Source: Guillardia theta CCMP2712
Taxonomy: Eukaryota; Cryptophyceae; Pyrenomonadales; Geminigeraceae
DNA: 40,703 bases
Assembly: GCF_000315625.1 (NCBI RefSeq)
Contig: NW_005434544.1
Location: 139,174-179,876 of the forward strand
Reading direction: 5' to 3'
How positions within the stretch are numbered: the stretch's first letter is position 1; each line of letters starts with the position of its first letter. The notes below the pieces were generated by a model that was given only the letters and a program-made list of their open reading frames with translations, was not told the DNA's origin and searched no databases. Shown here piece by piece: positions 11,011-20,903 of this stretch. The position numbers and the translations under genes were made by a program.

Positions 11011-14000
11011 CGGGAGGTAGTTGGACAACCTAAGCGCTTCTCTGTATCTCTCAAGCTTCACGCTAATACGGTCCCCTCCTTCTTGCCGCCCGCTCGCGAA
11101 GGAGGCAGATCTGGAGGCGGCGGGTCGGACTGTGACGGTGTCGGGGGAGGAGCACAGGTCCTCCTTCCCCTCCTCGAGCGTGTCGACATGCGAGAGTAGC
11201 GCAGCTGAGCTCGACCACCTGGTGAAGCTTGCGGAGGTCTTGAAGGAGAGCGACTTGCCGAGCTTGCCCGGCGAGCCGTTCTTCCCCTCCTTCTGTCGTT
11301 GGATGTCGGCGACGCTCCACCTCCGGTCTCGAGGCCTGGCGTCGCCTCTGCTGCTCCCTGCGCATGGCATCAGGTCCAGCTGGCCTCCAGCTCGACTCAC
11401 CCACGGACGACTCGAGGCCCGGAAAGATGGGCTTGGTGCTGACTGAGAGAGCGTGAGAGAGCGACAAGGACGAGAGGGAGGGGTCATGCATGCGTGAGGG
11501 AGGGGTCAGGCATGCGTGAGGGAGGGGTCATGCATGCGTGAGGGAGGGGTCAGGCATGCGTGAGGGAGGGGTCAGGCATGCGTGAGGGAGGGGTCATGCA
11601 TGCGTGAGGGAGGGGTCATGCATGCGTGAGGGAGGGGTCAGGCATGCGTGAGGGAGGGGTCATGCATGCGTGAGGGAGAGCATGGTGGAGGGAGGGGTCA
11701 GGCATGCGTGAGGGAGGGGTCAAGCATGGAGAAGGGAGGGGTCACCTATCCTGAGGGTAGGAGAGGTCTCGCGGTTCGAGGTGGTCTCATCGGAGCCGGA
11801 GGCTTGCTTCTTGGATTCTTCGAGAGCGAAGTACTTGGGCATGGCGCTGTCAGCGACGTACTTGGCGACCTTCTCAGCTTGCTTGAAGCTCAGCATGGCG
11901 TGGAATTCCAAGAAGCTGTCGTAGCTGATGGACGCAACCTCGCAGTCGTAGTGCGCCTTGATGGTGGCCGTGCGGGTGGAGCAGAACTGGTCGATCAGCC
12001 CGAGCTCTCCGATCTCCTGACCCCTCGAGATGTAGGCGGCGACGTTGTTGTTGATGACTATGAGAGCGATGCCGCTGAGCAGGATGAAGAGATTGTCCGC
12101 CGACTCCCCCTGCCGGCACAGGATCTCCCCCTGCTTCAGCCTCTGGTACGTCGAGATGGCTGCAAGGCTCCTGATCTCCGACATGGTGAACAGCCCCAGG
12201 ATCCCCTTCCTCCTGCTCATGAACTCCAGGTAGCAGATCTCGATGCTCTTCGCCGCGTTCCCGTACTGCGACCAGTTCTCCCTCCCGATGGCGTCAGAGT
12301 GCGCCAGGTACGACCGCAAACCGCTCTCAAACTTTGCCCCCAGCAGCCTCACGTAGTCCGCAAACTTCTGGTACTGGAAGAGCAGCACAAACGTCACGAC
12401 CTCAGCTCGGAACGAGGCCCCTCGCAGCTGCTCCATGCCCGGTGTCATCAGCCCCAGGTCACCGAAAGCCTGCCAAGCCTCTCATGCTCGGAACCCTCCT
12501 CCTCCCTCTGCTAGCTCCCATCTCCCCCGCAAACTCGAGCTGGTTCTCACCTGGCCTCTGCTGAGGTTGGAGACTTCTCTGCGGTTGTAGAGGACCTTGA
12601 TGCATCCTGACGGGCAGTCAGCGTGAGAGAGGAGGAGGAGCAGCCGACCTGTCAACACGAACCCAAACTCATCCCCCTCGCTGTTCTGCTCCCAGATGAA
12701 CTGCTCGCGGTCGAAGCCTTGCAGCACGCAAATCTCCATTAGGCGGATCACGTCCCACGCCGACAGGTTGGCATGGTCCAGGATCTTGAGCAGCCCCGTC
12801 CCGTGCTGTATTTGATCCACCAGGTACTTGAAGATGGCCACCTTGGCTGCGGGAAGGAACTGAGAGCTGTCGGGGACGTCGAGGCTAGCAAGGAAGTCAA
12901 GGGTCAAACTTTTCTCAGCTCGAGAGGCACCTGCGAGGCAACTTCATGACGAGCTCGAGCTCGTTCAGGGGGTTCGATGCTTCTGACATCATCTCCTGCA
13001 GGTCCTCAGGAGTCTTGTCGTTGTCGTACACCTCAAGCAGCGACTTCTCGATGATTTCTCGCCGCTCAGCTATCGGCATCTCGTTGCTCTTGGAAACGGT
13101 TCGGCCGAGATTCTCCAGCGGCTCCTCCTGCTCGTTCAACGCTGCTGGCTGGTCGAAGACGGAGAAGTTCTGGTCCCCCAGCTTCTCGTAGGCCACATGC
13201 TGTAGCAGACTCCAGAAGTCGAGGTCCTGCAGAGCGGTCATGCAAGCGCAGGCGATCTCCTCCCCCACCTGGTGGCTCATGTTCTCGCAGGCATCCTCCA
13301 GCTCGATCAGGACGACGTGCATGTACTCCATCTTCTTGGACTGCTGCTGGAGCCGTGCCTTCCGCAGCTGAACGAACCTGAAGCTCTGCCGGATGAGCCT
13401 GAAGGTCAAGTCCAACGTCTCCTGCTGCGACTCGATGGATGACATGAGTCGGCTGGACGATCCAGTCAGAGCCAGAACAAGCTCATAGCATAACAAGCTC
13501 ATAGCATAACAAGCTCATAGCATAACAAGCTCATAGCATAACAAGCTCATAGCATAACAAGCTCATGGCATAACAAGCTCATAGCATAACAAGCTCATAG
13601 CATAACAAGCTCATAGCATAACAAGCTCATAGCATAACAAGCTCATAGCATAACAAGCTCATAGCATAACAAGCTCATAGCATAACAAGCTCATAGCATA
13701 ACAAGCTCATAGCATAACAAGCTCATGGCATAACAAGCTCATAGCATAACAAGCTCATAGCATAACAAGCTCATAGCATAACAAGCTCATAGCATAACAA
13801 GCTCATAGCATAACAAGCTCATAGCATAACAAGCTCATAGCATAACAAGCTCATAGCATAACAAGCTCATAGCATAACAAGCTCATAGCATAACAAGCTC
13901 ATAGCATAACAAGCTCATAGCATAACAAGCTCATAGCATAACAAGCTCATAGCATAACAAGCTCATAGCATAACAAGCTCATAGCATAACAAGCTCATAG

Positions 14001-17000
14001 CATAACAAGCTCATAGCATAACAAGCTCATAGCATAACAAGCTCATAGCATAACAAGCTCATAGCATAACAAGCTCATAGCATAACAAGCTCATGGCATA
14101 ACAAGCTCATAGCATAACAAGCTCATAGCATAACAAGCTCATAGCATAACAAGCTCATAGCATAACAAGCTCATAGCATAACAAGCTCATAGCATAACAA
14201 GCTCATAGCATAACAAGCTCATAGCATAACAAGCTCATGGCGTCACCTGGTTGATTCGATCTCGCGGAGGAGGGCGTTGACGTTTTCCTTGCAGGTCTTG
14301 GCGTAGGACCGTCGCTGCCTGAAGTTGGAGAGCGTGTTGGCTTCAGCCTCGATGATCCTCGAGAACTCGGAGAACATCCGCCCGAAGTGCTCCTGCGCCT
14401 CCTGGCTGCTCTGAATGAAGTCAAAGTCAAAGTCAGGCGACTCCTCCTCCCCCGCCATCTTCGATCGGAATATCCCCGCAGAGAGCTCCGCCTGCGAGAT
14501 CTCCCGCATCTCGTTGTTGATCTCCTTGATGACGTCGTTGAGGCTCACTTCCGACAGGTGCGTCTTCTGACTGCACAAGTCCATCGTCTTGTCGTGCAGG
14601 TTGACCTCGAAGCGAGCGTCGCAGTACTCGCACAGCTCGTAAATCAACATCTCTTGGTAGGCTCGCTTCTTCTCGAAGTCCAAGAAAGTCTCAACTGCTT
14701 GCAACACATTGTTCTGCGCGTTGGAAAACTCCTGCTCGGCTTCATCCTGCAAGGTCTTGCTTCTCCCCAGCTGCTTCTTCAGCGCCTTCTTCTCCAAGTT
14801 GAGGTCGTCTTTCTCAGCTGACAGCTCGTCCAGCTGACCCTTGACATTTTCTGCGTCCTGCATGCCGACTTATCAACGCCTGCAGCAGCGCCCCAGCACG
14901 AGACCTCAGCAATGGCAGCAGCTTGCTCAGAATACTCGATCATGGCCCTGTGAACGAGCTGCCGCACCTCCTCGCTCGTCTGGCAGCCCTCAAGTCAGCA
15001 GGCACGCACAAGGCAAGAGCTGCAGGACCTTCAACAGCTGGCGAATCCTCAGGGCCAGGTAGTGCACCCTCCCGCGATGACCTCTGAAGTGCCTCTGAAC
15101 CCTGTTGGCGGACTGGAGGAGCACGGGTCAAGGAGGGAGGGAGGAGGAGGGAGTGACATGGATCATGAGCTCGGAGGAGAGGTCGATGGGAGAATGATTC
15201 TCTATCTTCTTCTCCAGCTGCAGCACTCTGAAGCATCACCGTCAGGAGTACAAGACCAACGAGCCATGGCAGACTCGCCGCTTCATCGACTTGAGATGCT
15301 CAAAGTCAAAGATGTTGCTCTGAGCAAGAGGAGCGATCAGGGAGGAGGCAGACTCGTCTTGACGCTCTCTCACCTGACTTTCTTCCCACCAGTTCTTGGC
15401 TGGGTTGCGGCTGAGATAACGATTCCACCGGCACTCGTTCGCTACGTCCCGAAACAGCAGGAAGTATCTGTTGAGAAGGACCAGCTCGTCCTTCTCGTCC
15501 TTCTCCCTGTTGCTAGCTCCTGCCAGCCACACAAGCGTGAGAACAGAGAGCAGCCCAGTGACGTTGCGGACTTCTCGAGCAGATCTTCTCCAACAGCTCT
15601 TCGTTGCTGAGACATCTCGGCAGGTCTGGCTTGAAACTCCCGTCATAAACTAGTTTCGTGCCGAGGCGCCTTGGAAACCCGCCAGACCGGACACTGGGTC
15701 TAATCAGAGGGAGGAAGACAGCAACTCGTTCACTACACCTGCTCGTCATGCTGGAAGTAAAGGAAGGGCTGCTGGTCCTTCTCATAAGAGGAGATTTCAT
15801 GTCTTGAATCGATCTTTGAAGGACGTAGGCTGTCAAGGTCATCAGCCCCTTCCATGTCAACCCGATCGCTTCACCAGGTAAGATCGACGAGCCCACTCTA
15901 TTCAACTTCGCCGAGTATTTCCAGGAAAGCGACAGCCTGTAGTTGTTGGAATTTCCCATCTTATCCTTCATCGCTTGCCACTCTGCTTTCGGGCAGAAGT
16001 CCAGGGCAGGAACAATGACGATCCTGGGGACAAGTGAGGGAGTCTCAGTCTCTGCCAGCAGACCTCACCTGCATATCCCGATGTCCACGTTGTTCTCACT
16101 CAGCCATTTCTCATCATCATTGGATTCAACTCTCGACGCCTTCAGCTCGAACTGTACTTCCTTGTCTGCTTGAAATACGCGGAAGTACAACCCCTCCCCC
16201 CATGCTCCCGCCTTCTTGATGTCCCCTTTGGTCAGGATGGACTTCTTTCTGCTGTACTCAGCCGTGACCATCTCAGCGGAGAGAAGAACTCGACCCGTCT
16301 GCTCCAGCATCATCAGCATGCTCCATGGCAAGCCGAACCACCTCTTGATGCGACTTGTCGTCCAAGTTCACCAGCCCATGCACCCTGAAGTGAAGATGAC
16401 CCATCTCTCCCTGTCATGCTTCAGAAGGCGAAGCAAACACGTACAGTGACATTCGTCACCATGTCTGAGGTGAAAACCGTCTCCTTGGTCTGCTTCGCGT
16501 TTATTCTTCTCATCTCGTCTTGGCGCAGACTGATGACACTATCAACACTTTGAGCATCGTTGTTGTCTGAGTTCAGGGTCTGCGTATCAAAGCGCGTCAG
16601 GCGAAGAGACGGAGCACGACAGCCAACTACAGCGGGTTTGTTTGATTTCATCCAATCACCAAGCTTCTTTCTCGTCTTCCCCTCGTTGGGATCTTTTCGT
16701 TCGTTCATGTGGTCGTCAATGCCATAAGCGGAAGCGGATCCTGGCCTGCTTGCTTCTTGGTTGGGCTTCAGTCCGTACTGAGACGCTCTAGAGTCAGCTC
16801 GTTTCTCCCACATCAACACACGTCAGATTCACACGAGCAGAGCATGCTAAGGCATGGAGAGAAGGATTAGCGACAGCGAAGGTGGGCAGATCGAAAGAGC
16901 AGGAAGGAATGGGTGAGGAGAGGGAGGGAGAGAAGAGGGAGGAGGGAGGAGGGGAGGAAGATGTGCGTTCGCATCCAACCTTCCTCTGCTTCAGCATTGT

Positions 17001-17048
17001 CTTCTTCCTAGTCAAGATCGCATCCGCCATGCCCTCCTCCTCCAACAT
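10213..17048 (-). CDS. IQ/coiled-coil protein with tandem cyclic-nucleotide-binding domains
   Basis: A large predicted cytoplasmic signalling protein. Exons in good phase are 16980-17048 (ATG 17048), 16445-16777, 16342-16410, 16069-16271 and 15875-16023, then after an unresolved stretch 15374-about 15646, 15275-15319, 15158-15217, 15029-15112, 14905-14979, 14247-14857, 12951-13452, 12551-12913, 11746-12469 and 10213-11438. The 5' part is beta-rich and unrecognised. Exon 15029-15112 encodes an IQ-like motif (ANRVQRHFRGHRGR). 14247-14857 is charged coiled coil. The first cNMP domain spans exons 12913-11746 (LSRGQ/AFGDLGLM at the junction). The second, in 11746-12469, has GEILCRQGES and EIGELGLID followed by STRTATIKA, which keeps the Glu and Arg that contact the cyclic phosphate. 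The C-terminal exon is Ser-rich, then has a helical block. No kinase or channel domain is seen. The region 15375-15875 could instead contain a gene boundary, with ATG 15646 as an alternative start. Confidence 0.68.
11484..11735. repeat. 22-bp minisatellite in intron
   Basis: About eleven copies of the 22-bp unit CATGCGTGAGGGAGGGGTCA plus TG or GG lie in the intron between exons 10213-11438 and 11746-12469 of the cyclic-nucleotide-binding gene. Units alternate between ...GGTCATG and ...GGTCAGG. The last copies are degenerate. Confidence 0.92.
13477..14240. repeat. 16-bp minisatellite, about 48 near-identical copies
   Basis: The unit AGCATAACAAGCTCAT is repeated head to tail over about 764 bp, almost without variation. 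Three internal units carry the same A-to-G change (CATAGCAT to CATGGCAT) near 13567, 13727 and 14094, spaced by whole numbers of units (10 and 23). The array fills nearly all of the 794-nt intron 13453-14246, between the coiled-coil exon and the next exon. Stops occur in the array when read on the minus strand, so it is not coding. Confidence 0.95.
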
Positions 17049-17079
17049 GGCGACGGAATTCCGTAAACAAGCTATATGG

Positions 17080-17400
17080 ATAGATGTAGGTAGGGTGGTA
17101 ATTCATCTGGAATTAAACCCCTCATTTTACTATTTCTGAATGAGGTGGGGTGGTGTCATGATGGGGTAGGGTACTTCTGCGGCCCTAACCGTACATGTGA
17201 CTTTTTCAACAGATCGGGGTAACAGGGCAGAGCAGGGAGGGCGAGAAAAGGGAGGGCAAGAAAGGGGAGGGGAGGGAGAAGAGGGGAGAAGAGGGGAGAA
17301 GAGGGGAGAAGAGGGGAGGGAGGGGAGAAGAGGGGAGGGAGGGGAGATGAGGGGAGAAGAGGGGAGAAGAGGGGAGGAAGGGGAGGGAGTGAGTGTGATA
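17080..17400. other. Intergenic G-rich tract and GA-rich repeat
   Basis: 17080-17190 is G-rich with GGGTACTTC at 17169, the same class of tract found in other intergenic spaces. 17220-17390 is a GAGGGGAGAA-type purine repeat. I use this block as the boundary between the ATG at 17048 and the stop of the gene to the right. Confidence 0.55.
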
Positions 17401-17438
17401 GGATAAGATGAATACATGTCTGAGGATGGCAATCTGTA

Positions 17439-18960
17439 CTAAGATGCGAAAGAGTTACAGGAATTATACTTTTGGCATTCAGTTTGTTTGCCACAGATCT
17501 CTCAAGACATTTTGTCTCCGCAATGTCGTACGAGGAGAAAAAAGGTGCAGACATTGAAATCAGAGGTTTATTTCTTCTTACCTTCTTGTAGTGGTTCTGG
17601 ATTCTTTAAGACAACAAACTCTGAGAAGTTGTAGCCAGATATGTTTCTCTTCTCCGTTGCATTCACCAACTGCCCTACAATCTCGCCCTTGATCACCTGA
17701 GACACAATCTTCATACAAACAGGCTTCGAATCAGGTTCCTCACGCTGAATTGAACTCCTTTCGTCCCATGGAAAGTGAAGCCGTCGCCCTGTAAGGGATA
17801 CAAGTGCAGGGAGGGAGAGGGAGTCAGTCAGGAAGGGAGAGACGGGGAGGGGAGGGGGAGAAAGACGGAAGGAGGGAGGGCGGCATAGACGTGAGGTAGG
17901 GAAGCAGGGAAGGGCGAACGAATGAGGGAGGAGAAGAGGGGAAAGAGGGGAGGCAGTGGAAGGCTGGGTGAGGGCTTTGGAAATCCATCACTTACATGCA
18001 GTTGGATCGAGACGGGATTCAACGCATTCCTGAAGGTGATAACTCCATCTTTCATGCTTGCTATCCAGAACACCTTGTTGTATCTGAGTTGAGTGAAACA
18101 ACCTGTTATCGACACTTCGGTGGAAAGAAACAAGACCTGATACCTGTTAAAGAACCTGTACTTTGGAATCCCCCTTTTCGTGGATTTCTTGAGCGAGCTT
18201 GCGAGATCATCACATGCGAGCTTGTCTTGAAACTCCACCGACCCATCTTCCCACACCCATCTGCATCAGCAGGCATCACATCCTGCAAAGTGGTTGATCG
18301 CGAAGGCTTGCCGCGGTTGTTCGCTATCCCTCGTTCGGAAAGCAATGCCTCCTCCGCTTCCATGCCCAAACTCCACTACCGTATCGTACATGACATGCCG
18401 ATAAGAGGTGCAGTTGACCCGCACCACCATGTCCTGTCGCCCCTGATGGTCAGAGCGCTTGGCGGTCAGAGGCCTCGCACATGATGGATCACCTTCCCTT
18501 CTCCGTACCCCCAGACCCAATTCGATGACGTAGTCTGATCGCTTCCATCGCTCTCACCGAAATCCTCACCCTTGTTGCTCACATGTGTGAATGCCACTGC
18601 CAGCGCAATCGAAAACACGACAAGAAAAGGAACGTGGACGATTTCATTCACGCGCCTGTAGTAAGTCATAGCGCTGATTGGAGGAGTGTGAATCAGAAAG
18701 CCATGCGGTATAGAGTCAGTGAGCAAACCTACGAAAGATGCTTTGTTTTCCTCGTCTTGATGGAGGGCGTCGGACCTGATTAAAATACAAACATTGGAAA
18801 CTCGCCAGCACACCAACAAGAAGAGGAAGCCGACAGCAGTGTTTAAGGAGCGAAGAGACAAGAGGGGAGGCGTAAGAGAGTATAGCATAGGACTTACAAC
18901 GCTCTTGTTTTCTTTCTCTTCCTCCTCCCTCCCCGCGTTCCTCCTCCGACTTTCTTGCAT
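17439..18960 (-). CDS. Predicted single-pass membrane protein of unknown family
   Basis: Exons 18898-18960, 18729-18775, 18583-18673, 18372-18442, 17996-18260, 17744-17788, 17582-17696 and, tentatively, 17439-17500 join in phase to about 252 residues. The N-terminus is highly basic and charged (MQESRRRNAGREEEEKENKS, later RRPPSRRGKQSIFR). A single hydrophobic helix VPFLVVFSIALAVAF follows at about residues 51-65, suggesting a type II anchor. The remainder looks like a beta-rich domain (EWVWEDGSVEFQDKL, KVFWIASMKDGVITFRNAL, IKGEIVGQLVNATEKRNISG), with an N-glycosylation sequon in the last string. I do not recognise the family. The splice at 18371 avoids an in-frame TGA at 18266-18268. The last exon is the least certain. 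Confidence 0.5.
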
Positions 18961-18969
18961 GACGTAACC

Positions 18970-19680
18970 CAGTGTCAAGCTTAGCCCTCATCCCCGCCAC
19001 CCCCCGAAACTCCGGACCGTGGTGTGAACTTCCGAACCGTCGGTCCGAGTCCCGGGCATCCCGGCCCGCCGGGCCGGGCGGGCCGGAACGGGCCAGCGAG
19101 GCTGACGGTCGCCGGGCCGCGCCCGGCCGTGTATGCCTATGCGGGGCCGATCCCGGCGGGCACACTCAGGCTCAGCGGCGGGGCGGGCTAGGCTGACTCG
19201 GACGCCGGCCGGGGGCCCGGCGGCCCGGGCCCGGCCCCCCGCCTGGCGCCGGCCCCTCACCGTAGCACTCAGTGACTGTCAGGGCATGCGGCCCCACCCC
19301 CCGAATCCCCCACTCGGCCGCGCCCCGCCGGCCCGCCGGCCCCTCAGGCTGGCGGCCGGGCTCAGCGGCGCGCTGCGGCAGCCGGCCGCTGAGCTGAGTC
19401 GGGCCGAGCCGGACCGGGACTCTGTCCGCCGACCGTATCGGACTCAGTCACGGCGCCGGAGTCACTGAGTTACCGACGGTGCGGCGGCATCACACTGTGA
19501 CGCGGGGGCCCGGGCCGGGCGGAGAACTTCGGAAGTCCGTGGTCGCCGCCGCCGCGGTGCGCCCTCAGCTGACTCAGGCAGTGAGGGAAGGGGCCCGGGG
19601 GCCCGGGGGGTTCAACGGTTCCCGTTCACTGTCACTGACACAGTGTTGGCTGACGGACAACCCCTATAGATAAGATAGAG
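18970..19680. repeat. GC-rich intergenic island B
   Basis: An extremely GC-rich block lies in the divergent space between the membrane-protein gene (-) and the PstS-like gene (+). It has many GGGCCCGG strings and CACTGAGT/TGACTCA words. It contains TGAACTTCCGA at 19025-19035, also in island C at 28112-28122. It also contains GTTCAACGGTT at 19610-19620, whose reverse complement is in island C at 28143-28153. TGACTCA is at 19570-19576. Open frames are GC-driven and show no domain. Confidence 0.6.
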
Positions 19681-20900
19681 TAGTGGATAGGGGTGGTGAC
19701 GGTGAATTATAAGGGCGGGGAGGTAGATACGGTTGTAGTCCCGCATTGGAAGAGAGGTGGTTTCGTCTTGCTGAGGGAACGAGAAGAGTCTCGGGGATGT
19801 AGAGGATCGATCAGAGGGGTACTTTAAGAGGGATAGAGGGGGGTGCAAGAGAGGAGAGGGTTGTTCGTACGACTATTGCGAGTTGAGAAGATGTAGCACG
19901 ACCCCCACCCACCCATAAATACCCACCCCCAGTTGGTGTAACCGGAACACCATCACCCCTATCCACTCTTAGAGTTTTTTAGCAATCATCGGGTCACCCA
20001 CCCCTGGTCTAAAGCCCTTTTACCTACCTCACTGAACCCACCGACTCCTGCAAGCTGATTTGACTAATAAATTTCATTTTACATGTTCCGCCCGATCATT
20101 CAGAGGGACCCCCGTACCCTCATGATTACCCAGACACTACCCACCCCTCACTGGACACTCTACTTCCATATTAAAAAAGAAGTCCATGTAAGATAGCAAC
20201 GTTTCGTTTGACCACCCCTTCTGTATTGTCCCACCCCGATACGGAAGTCTCATCATTGCACTTTGACCCCTCTGCCCTCCACCCCCACCTCATACGCTGT
20301 ACCCCAACCCACGGCAATCTCCGATTGCTCCTATTCTACACCTAATCTGAAAGTGGATGTGATTTCATCTTTGGGCAGGGCGATAAAAGAAGGGGTGCTG
20401 ACAGTTTTTGTGGACCCCTCACCCCCTTTTGTGACCCCCACTGTCCTTTGACCCCTCCATATTTCTCCACACCCACCCCGTTTCCTCCCCCTCACCAATT
20501 ATTCTTACTATTTTGACTACCCCACCCCAACCGCTCACGACCATTTTTAAGGCTCCGGAACGTCTTCACCATTCCCCACGTTGCCCATATCGTTGCCTCC
20601 ACCGCCGCCTCCCGTTCCGCTCAGAGACTGAGGGACCCTTCTCCCTCCCTCCCTCCCTCCCTCCCTCCTCCTCCTCCTCTTCTCTGCATACATCCCACTA
20701 TCCTCTCCAATCCTTGAGCCTCGGGTACGGTTGTAAGGGTCTGCCTGAGCGGCAAACGAATTTCTTTGTTGGAGCAAGTTCGTACCCTTGTGGTACAGAC
20801 CTACCTGCTCCGTGCGGCTGCAACGTGCTTGTGAAGTTGTTTGTTCGCACCCTTTCTATATCTCAAAGATACCGCTGACTTGTCTTCATTCGTGGAAGAT
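19680..20900. other. Intergenic C-rich tract and 5' flank of PstS-like gene
   Basis: 19680-19860 is G-rich (GGGGTACTTTA from 19816). 19880-20560 switches to C-rich on the plus strand (ACCCACCCC-type strings). A TCCC microsatellite sits at 20641-20675. No gene is seen. The last 200 bases must contain the transcription start of the plus-strand gene at 20904, but I cannot place a promoter. Confidence 0.45.
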
Positions 20901-20903
20901 AGC

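Noticed and set aside
13480-14430. Short open frames starting MSLLCYELVML on the minus strand
   Set aside because: The 16-bp repeat is not a multiple of three and generates stops. Phase shows it is intronic.
18266-18268. In-frame TGA in the membrane-protein gene, a possible selenocysteine codon
   Set aside because: An intron from 18371 to 18261 with a GT donor and AG acceptor keeps phase and removes the TGA, so no recoding is needed.
18988-19468. Arg/Pro/Ala-rich open frames in GC-rich island B on both strands
   Set aside because: They are open because stop codons are rare in very GC-rich DNA. No domain, start context or splice logic is present.
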